A DNA stretch of 64,000 nucleotides. It comes from Brevibacillus porteri (GTDB lineage: Bacteria; Bacillota; Bacilli; Brevibacillales; Brevibacillaceae). The stretch covers positions 62,001-126,000 of the forward strand of contig NZ_PXZO01000038.1 of NCBI RefSeq assembly GCF_003013475.1, read 5' to 3'. A program made the position numbers and the translations under genes. The notes beneath the pieces are model-generated. The model saw nothing but the letters and a program-made list of their open reading frames with translations. It was not told where the DNA came from and ran no database searches. This document shows positions 59,627-64,000 of this stretch, piece after piece. Positions within the stretch are counted from its first letter, which is position 1, and each line of letters opens with the position of its first letter.

Positions 59627-59638
59627 GAAGAGGAAGAC

Positions 59639-59668
59639 AGGCTGTTCCGGAGCGGGATAGCCTTTTTC
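59639..59668 (+). terminator. Terminator of cydABCD operon
   Basis: The stem AGGCTGTTCC (59639-59648) / GGGATAGCCT (59654-59663) is followed by TTTTC. Confidence 0.8.
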
Positions 59669-59670
59669 GT

Positions 59671-60009
59671 TTAAGAGAGGGCCTCGCTGGTTACACCCCG
59701 GTAGTAATGGGTGTGCCCGTCATCATAAGTGGTTTGCCCTGAAAACTCGTGGTAATGACTTCCGTCCGGCAGCGGAATAGGCGGACCCGTCCATCCCCTG
59801 TAGTGATGTACATGTCCATCATTAAACGTAGTGGTTCCTTCGTAATAATGGACATGCCGATCTCTCATTCCTTCTGGGGATGACGTTCTGCCACGTATTC
59901 GGTGACGATGACGACCCGAAATGCTTGTCAGTGTGTCATACCCATGAAAATGCCCGGGCCAATCGGCAAATCGAATAAAGCGTAATGAATGAGAATGCCG
60001 AGAGCTCAT
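59671..60009 (-). CDS. ymaF: YmaF-family His-rich repeat protein
   Basis: A 112-residue protein rich in His, Tyr and Gly. It has repeated HxHxYxG-type units: HRHRIRGRT, HVHYYEGTT, HVHHYRGWT, HYHEFSGQT and HTHYYRGVT. This is the YmaF pattern. The regularly spaced His pairs could bind metal, but function is unknown. AAAGGGG lies 9 nt before the ATG at 60009, so the longer frame is rejected. No signal peptide is present. Confidence 0.88.
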   Translation of the reverse strand: MSSRHSHSLRFIRFADWPGHFHGYDTLTSISGRHRHRIRGRTSSPEGMRDRHVHYYEGTTTFNDGHVHHYRGWTGPPIPLPDGSHYHEFSGQTTYDDGHTHYYRGVTSEALS

Positions 60010-60120
60010 CAAGAAACGCCCCTTTGCATGCAATTATCACTAGTAAATGCGTTTGTCAGGCGTTTCGAAACGGACATTCGTCTATGCGTTCAATAACTTG
60101 CAAATGAGAACACTAAAAGC

Positions 60121-60151
60121 AAAAGAGCCTTCCTCAGTGGAAAAGGCTCTC
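60121..60151 (-). terminator. Terminator after signal peptidase gene
   Basis: The arms AGAGCCTT (60124-60131) and AAGGCTCT (60143-60150) form a stem that is followed on the minus strand by TTTTGCTTTT. Confidence 0.8.
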
Positions 60152-60157
60152 GTCTGA

Positions 60158-60721
60158 TTAAAACAGTTTTTTCCCCATGATATGATCGAGTGGAATCACG
60201 CCAATGACTCTACTATCATCGCTATTGTTGCGATTATCTCCCATCACAAACACATGGTTTTCCGGTATGACGATTTTGGCATCAGGTACGTTGACCATCT
60301 TTTCTTTTATGTACGGCTCATTTAACGACTGACCATTCCGATACAGGCTCTCGTTCTTAAACTCCAAAGTATCGCCGGGTTTGCCAATGACTCGTTTTAC
60401 CCAGAATGTTTTGGCATCGCTTTTCCCCATGGCGAGCATGAGGAGAGGATTTTCAAGGATGTCATCTTGTAACGTACGATCTCGGTCTACACGGCTGTCG
60501 ATCACGACAATATCGTTGTACTCAGGGAGATAAGAGAATGTGTGGGACAATTTCGACACATAGATGCGTTCGTCGTTTTGCAAAGTGGGCACCATCGATT
60601 GTCCATTCACTTTAAAAGGTTGGAGAACAAATATGTTAACCAGAATCGCGAGTGAAAGGGAGATGCCCAACGTTTTGGTCCAGCCCCATATATCTTTTAC
60701 GCTTTTCAAATCAGACCGCAT
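60158..60721 (-). CDS. lepB: Type I signal peptidase
   Basis: A 187-residue single-span membrane peptidase. TM is at residues ~17-35 (LGISLSLAILVNIFVLQ), followed by the catalytic Ser in GQSMVPTLQ, the catalytic Lys in FWVKRVIGKPGD, and the late GDNRNNSDDSR box. It cleaves signal peptides of exported proteins, of which this window encodes several. The length and single TM match SipS/SipT of Bacillus. No strong SD is seen directly before the ATG at 60721 (GGAAGG lies 6-10 nt upstream). Confidence 0.93.
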   Translation of the reverse strand: MRSDLKSVKDIWGWTKTLGISLSLAILVNIFVLQPFKVNGQSMVPTLQNDERIYVSKLSHTFSYLPEYNDIVVIDSRVDRDRTLQDDILENPLLMLAMGKSDAKTFWVKRVIGKPGDTLEFKNESLYRNGQSLNEPYIKEKMVNVPDAKIVIPENHVFVMGDNRNNSDDSRVIGVIPLDHIMGKKLF

Positions 60722-60823
60722 CCTTCCACATGACAGATTACTTTGGTGTGGCTATTGATTAGTACGTGAAGTAGTGCTTTTTGGTTACGTAAATGAAAAG
60801 AGAAGCTTGGGAAGCAAAATGAA

Positions 60824-61111
60824 TTAAGCAAAAAAGCTGAAAAAGATGACAGCAAAAATGCCACTGGGGACAGAGGCGAGCAGGAAATAAAAAGTCCATT
60901 TCCATCTGCTTTTATAATCTTGCACTTCATGTTCTTTGTAATAGGCTGTGGGGGCGCTAAGGGCGTTATAAACCATTAATCCAGCTAGTGTAAGGAGACC
61001 GAATGCAAGGTACTCCGCATAATTGCCAGCTTGATCAATGTTCCCCGTCTTTATTGCTATGATCATACAGAGGATCTGCAAAGCAGCTCCAAAACCAAGT
61101 GCCTTAAGCAT
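60824..61111 (-). CDS. Small membrane protein, unknown
   Basis: A 95-residue protein with three hydrophobic segments (LGFGAALQILCMIIAI, EYLAFGLLTLAGLMVYNAL, WTFYFLLASVPSGIFAVIFF) and a charged loop (YYKEHEVQDYKSRWK). I do not recognise it. AGGTGG is close upstream of the ATG at 61111; an in-frame GTG at 61120 is an alternative. Confidence 0.6.
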   Translation of the reverse strand: MLKALGFGAALQILCMIIAIKTGNIDQAGNYAEYLAFGLLTLAGLMVYNALSAPTAYYKEHEVQDYKSRWKWTFYFLLASVPSGIFAVIFFSFFA

Positions 61112-61182
61112 GAGAACCACCTGCTATTTTTGGGGGAATTTAACTGTAATTACGTTTAAAAGGATAAAACGTTTCAATCAGA

Positions 61183-61656
61183 TTAAATCTTTTTAATAAA
61201 CGAAACCCGGTCGTTTCCATTTCCATCATAATTAGAAGTCACAACGATTCCATCCACCATTTTATCTCCTTTTTCAACTGTAAAACCTAACTTGGTGTGG
61301 AAAGAGATTGAACCTTTATTAACAGGAGAGGTAATGCATCGAATCGTATCGCATCCTTTTTGTTTTATGGTTTGAAAGAAATGGTGATATAATTCGCGGC
61401 CCCATCCATCCTTTCGTTTGTCCGGATGTACCCCAACGAAGTGAATGTAAGCTTCTCCAGGGAACGTCTGGGACAAGAAGCCGATGAGGAAAGCGATGAC
61501 TTCTCCATTCTCTTCAACAATAAAGCTCGTTGACTGGAAATGGACAAAAAACAGCTTGGGTAACATATCAGACATTTGTCGCCCACCCCACCAGTCGTTG
61601 AGGACCGAAATAACTTTAAGGTAGTCCTGCTCTTGTACATTTCGGATTTGCATCAT
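61183..61656 (-). CDS. GNAT-family N-acetyltransferase
   Basis: A 157-residue GNAT. It shows IRNVQEQDYLKVISVLNDWW, AFLIGFLSQ, motif A FVGVHPDKRKDGWGRELYHHF and the ending SISFHTKLGFTVEKGD. GAAGGAGG lies 5 nt before the ATG at 61656. It is 17 nt downstream of the small membrane-protein gene on the same strand and probably co-transcribed with it. Confidence 0.87.
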   Translation of the reverse strand: MMQIRNVQEQDYLKVISVLNDWWGGRQMSDMLPKLFFVHFQSTSFIVEENGEVIAFLIGFLSQTFPGEAYIHFVGVHPDKRKDGWGRELYHHFFQTIKQKGCDTIRCITSPVNKGSISFHTKLGFTVEKGDKMVDGIVVTSNYDGNGNDRVSFIKKI

Positions 61657-61673
61657 GCGTGCCTCCTTCATGC

Positions 61674-61853
61674 TCACTGTGACAAGTCTTTCTGTTCGGG
61701 AAATTTTTCCCAGACTACAATGATTAGCGTTGCAATAGGGCCGAGGAGTAAAGAGAGAAAAAACCAATTAAGACCGCTACGATTTTTTCCTTGAGCTAGT
61801 CCAGCGTTGATGAGGGCCAATGTACCCCAGCCAACAAAATATTGATCTTCCAT
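61674..61853 (-). CDS. Small membrane protein (59 residues)
   Basis: A 59-residue protein. An N-terminal helix (FVGWGTLALINAGLA) is followed by a polar GKNRSG turn and a transmembrane helix (WFFLSLLLGPIATLIIVVW). This 'short helix, charged turn, W-x-LLGP' layout occurs in many unnamed small membrane proteins. GGAGG lies 11 nt before the ATG at 61853; an earlier in-frame ATG exists. Function is unknown. Confidence 0.55.
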   Translation of the reverse strand: MEDQYFVGWGTLALINAGLAQGKNRSGLNWFFLSLLLGPIATLIIVVWEKFPEQKDLSQ

Positions 61854-61953
61854 TTTCGAATCTGCCTCCATTGTTGATAAGGTTGCTCCTATCATATACG
61901 TAATGAAGAAAATAGAGTTGCTAAGAGTTTTACAAAATGTGTATGAACAAACT

Positions 61954-61983
61954 AAAAATGGCCAATCGAAAGCGAAGGGCCAC
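61954..61983 (-). terminator. Terminator after truncated haemoglobin gene
   Basis: A short TGGCC/GGCCA stem is followed on the minus strand by ATTTTTAG. It is weak, with only five strong pairs. Confidence 0.5.
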
Positions 61984-62035
61984 TGAGAGGAACGTAATCC
62001 ACTGGGTTGAGGTGTCAGTCTGTTTTGTTACGCGG

Positions 62036-62392
62036 TTATTTATACAAAATATCATCCCGTAGTGACTCTACTTTGCTCAGAGCATCGGAAATATCTTCTT
62101 CGCTGACACCAAAGTGAGTCAGGGCATCACGCAAATGCCTAACGATGGCATCAAAATGAATGGGTTGCAGATTCATCCCTTCGTGAACCTTTGCCATGGA
62201 GTGTCCTGTGTATTGATTTGGACCACCGAGGGCATAGCTGATGAACTTTGTTTGGTGTCTACGCTGTTTTTCCATATCGGTGTTTTTGAAAAAGTGGTTC
62301 ACGGTGTCATCAGCTAAAACTAAATCATAAAAGTAGTCCACTACTTTTGCGACCGTATCTTCCCCGCCATATTTCTCGTAAAACGTGCTCAT
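62036..62392 (-). CDS. Group I truncated haemoglobin
   Basis: A 118-residue trHb. It shows FYEKYGGEDTVAKVVDYFYD, the EF-loop TDMEKQRRHQTKFISYALGG (proximal/F-helix region His), and GMNLQPIHFDAIVRHLRDAL. It binds haem and oxygen or nitric oxide, and members detoxify NO or supply oxygen. AAGGAGG lies 6 nt before the ATG at 62392. It is monocistronic between terminators. Confidence 0.9.
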   Translation of the reverse strand: MSTFYEKYGGEDTVAKVVDYFYDLVLADDTVNHFFKNTDMEKQRRHQTKFISYALGGPNQYTGHSMAKVHEGMNLQPIHFDAIVRHLRDALTHFGVSEEDISDALSKVESLRDDILYK

Positions 62393-62454
62393 CAATGGCC
62401 TCCTTAGGAAATTTGCTTTCCTTATCTATTCCACGATTGATGGAAACTTATTAA

Positions 62455-62502
62455 AGAAAAGCCCGCAAGCTGATGCCGATTGCATTTCGACGTCAGCCTG
62501 CG
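62455..62502 (-). terminator. Terminator after tandem-repeat protein gene
   Basis: The 10 bp stem (CGCAAGCTGA 62464-62473 with TCAGCCTGCG 62493-62502, one G-T pair on the minus strand) is followed on the minus strand by GGGCTTTTCTTT. Confidence 0.75.
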
Positions 62503-62532
62503 CGACTAGATGTATGTCATGTGCACTTTGTT

Positions 62533-63210
62533 TTAGCCAACTTTCCTGATCACTTTCGAATTTCCACCTGAACTGATAATGATCCATCCTTCAGGAACAG
62601 GTGAGGCTTGCAGTACCTCAATCTGTGTTCCGTTAGGAGCACCATTGACATTTCTGATCACATTCGATCCTCCATAGGTTCGAACCATGATCCATCCTTT
62701 TGGGATAGGCGAAGCGAGCATCACTTCCACCTCCGTGCCGTACGAAGCATTATCAACATTTCTGATTACATTCGATCCTCCAAAGGCTCGAACCATGACC
62801 CATCCGATTGGAATAGGCGAGGCGAGCATTACCTCTATCTCCGTACCATAAGAAGCACCGTTCATATTCTTGATTACATTCGATCCTCTAAAGGCTCGAA
62901 CCATGACCCATCCGTTTGGGATAGGCGAAGCGAGCAGCACCTCTACCTCCGCGCCATAAGAAGCACCGTTCACATTCCTGATCAGGTTCTGCGTTCCTAA
63001 ACTTCTAACGATAACCCATCCGGTTGGAATAGGGGAGGTAAGCGACACCCAGATTTCTTCCCCATACGTGGCGTTTCTGATTTTTTTATTGGAAGCGTAG
63101 TTGGTTGCCTTTTCCTGTGTAGGGAGCGCTGCCCCTTGGACTTGTGTGGCTAGAGAGGGTACTACGACGACTGAACTTAATGACAGGATAATAAGTGCTT
63201 TTTTAAACAT
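62533..63210 (-). CDS. Secreted protein of five tandem 36-residue repeats
   Basis: A 225-residue protein with a signal peptide (FKKALIILSLSSVVVVPSLA, cleavage near VQGA). Five repeats follow with consensus N-x-I-R-N-V-(N)-G-A-S-Y-G-x-E-(I/V)-E-V-x-L-A-S-P-I-P-x-G-W-V-M-V-R-x-(Y/F)-G-G-S. The period is exactly 108 bp, e.g. the block CATTCGATCC recurs at 62661, 62769 and 62877. Repeats 2-4 are nearly identical even in silent positions, so the array expanded recently. AAAGG precedes the ATG at 63210. Family unknown; perhaps a wall-binding or adhesive beta-rich protein. Confidence 0.8.
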   Translation of the reverse strand: MFKKALIILSLSSVVVVPSLATQVQGAALPTQEKATNYASNKKIRNATYGEEIWVSLTSPIPTGWVIVRSLGTQNLIRNVNGASYGAEVEVLLASPIPNGWVMVRAFRGSNVIKNMNGASYGTEIEVMLASPIPIGWVMVRAFGGSNVIRNVDNASYGTEVEVMLASPIPKGWIMVRTYGGSNVIRNVNGAPNGTQIEVLQASPVPEGWIIISSGGNSKVIRKVG

Positions 63211-63401
63211 GAGCATCAACCTTTCTGAAATGGTGAATGTTGTTTAGAAAACGTTCATCGAGTAGTGATTGATTGTTGTATATTACTAAAAATATCAATT
63301 TATTCCATTTTATACTATTGTCATTCTCATTACTGTAGGAGATATTGTCGAATGCTAGGCAAAGTTGACGATATGTTGAACAGCCGAGAGAAAAGCAAAT
63401 G

Positions 63402-63424
63402 ACCCTCTCATCAGTTGAGAGGGT
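63402..63424 (-). terminator. Terminator after HsmA-family gene
   Basis: The 9 bp stem ACCCTCTCA / TGAGAGGGT is followed on the minus strand by CATTTGCTTTTC. Confidence 0.6.
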
Positions 63425-63472
63425 GGAGGGAAGGGTAGATTGTTCGCATGCGGAGCGAAATGGAGAGTAGTC

Positions 63473-63838
63473 CTATTTCATAAAGCTTAAAGCTACTCCA
63501 ATGGAATAAGGTACAAGCCATAGAATCCATACGATTAGGCTAAATTTATGGAATTGCTTGATTTGATGTTCTTTCTTTTTCCATAGAACGACACAGGCCC
63601 ACACTGTATGGAAAAACATCAAGATCAAAGCGATCAACCCGGTAATGCCATGCAAATTCAAGCTGGAACCGTCTGCGAGCAATTTCATAAACGTTGTTCC
63701 AATCGTGTCGAATACTAAACCCAAACCAAAAAAGATAAGGTGTCTCGACTGCAGCTCTCCAGAACGTTTTTCGCCCCATACTCCAATCGTATAGGCAATG
63801 AGAGCAAGATTTATAAAAATCACCGCTGCTGCTAACAC
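63473..63838 (-). CDS. HsmA-family membrane protein
   Basis: A 121-residue protein with four helices: AAVIFINLALIAYTIGVWGE, IFFGLGLVFDTIGTTFMKLL, GITGLIALILMFFHTVWACVV and FSLIVWILWLVPYSIGVAL. The internal FDTIGTTFM and HTVWA elements match the TIGR03987/HsmA family, linked in the literature to haem or redox homeostasis but poorly defined. The start is a GTG after GGAGATG (9 nt). The 230 bp upstream of the neighbouring repeat-protein gene holds no other gene. Confidence 0.8.
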   Translation of the reverse strand: MLAAAVIFINLALIAYTIGVWGEKRSGELQSRHLIFFGLGLVFDTIGTTFMKLLADGSSLNLHGITGLIALILMFFHTVWACVVLWKKKEHQIKQFHKFSLIVWILWLVPYSIGVALSFMK

Positions 63839-63968
63839 GTAAGATCATCTCCTGTTCATTTCTTTTGACTACGCTTGTAAGTGTAATCGTTGAATATGAA
63901 CGAGAGATGAACACAATCGTTACGTGTCTAGAGTAAGTATCCGTTTGCAACTCGTTGCGTAGAGAAAA

Positions 63969-63992
63969 GAGGCTTTCATATGCGAAAGCCTC
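63969..63992 (-). terminator. Terminator of a gene beyond the window end
   Basis: The stem AGGCTTTC / GAAAGCCT has, on the minus strand, CTTTTCTC after it. The gene it serves lies past base 64000. Confidence 0.6.
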
Positions 63993-64000
63993 CATAAATA

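Noticed and set aside
62533-63210. CRISPR array because of regularly spaced 108 bp repeats
   Set aside because: The repeats are in one open reading frame with a signal peptide and have no unique spacers.

Overview
The window looks like chromosome of a spore-forming, low-to-moderate GC Bacillota. Strong GGAGG-type ribosome binding sites, frequent TTG/GTG starts, a SpoIIP-type cell-wall enzyme, YezD, YmaF, DUF2325 and cydABCD proteins, a YesM/YesN-type two-component pair and many GNAT acetyltransferases all fit the Paenibacillaceae. Brevibacillus is my best guess, but this is an inference from gene content and not a database result. No rRNA, tRNA, CRISPR array, transposase or phage gene was seen.

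Layout. 0.2-9.3 kb: an HSD10-type dehydrogenase, a MarR regulator flanked by two matching palindromes, a small membrane protein, an NmrA-like protein, a large MalT-like LuxR regulator (minus strand), a secreted CapA-like protein, a GNAT, a MocR regulator and a VOC protein. 9.4-11.7 kb: copy A of a ~200 bp repeat with RNA-like structure, then doxX and tetR, divergent around a shared operator, then an APH-like kinase. 11.7-22.8 kb: a peptide-transport locus, made of an OppA-like lipoprotein, permeases and ATPases (OppBCDF type), YezD and DUF2325 small proteins behind a hairpin-rich leader, a second OppA-like lipoprotein, and two serine hydrolases of class A and class C beta-lactamase type. 22.9-27.1 kb: an exonuclease, GNATs (one with an internal deletion) and a TagO/MraY-family glycosyltransferase.

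27.2-36.8 kb: a two-component system followed by a same-strand run encoding sugar-binding protein, TIM-barrel protein, two permeases, FAD oxidoreductase and secreted DUF4127 protein. This is the best candidate for an undescribed pathway. 36.9-42.4 kb: MgtC-like protein, an inverted-repeat element plus copy B of the ~200 bp repeat, an M29 aminopeptidase, a YdcZ-like exporter with a Crp/Fnr regulator, a beta-hydroxyacid dehydrogenase and an AI-2E family permease. 42.5-51.5 kb: a 970-residue secreted WG-repeat protein, GNATs, a thioesterase, a GNAT-RidA fusion behind a 35-codon leader ORF and tandem terminators, an SH3b-SpoIIP protein, and a Cys-cluster/pentapeptide protein.

51.9-59.6 kb: an ECF-type sigma factor with its membrane-anchored partner, then cydABCD (cytochrome bd oxidase and its assembly exporter) behind two tandem Rex-type boxes, which indicates induction at low oxygen or high NADH. 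59.7-64.0 kb, all minus strand: YmaF-like protein, signal peptidase I, small membrane proteins, GNAT, truncated haemoglobin, a secreted protein of five 36-residue repeats, and an HsmA-family membrane protein.

Most start sites were reassigned from the longest ORF to the codon 5-12 nt downstream of a Shine-Dalgarno (SD) sequence. All family calls rest on recognition of motifs by eye.
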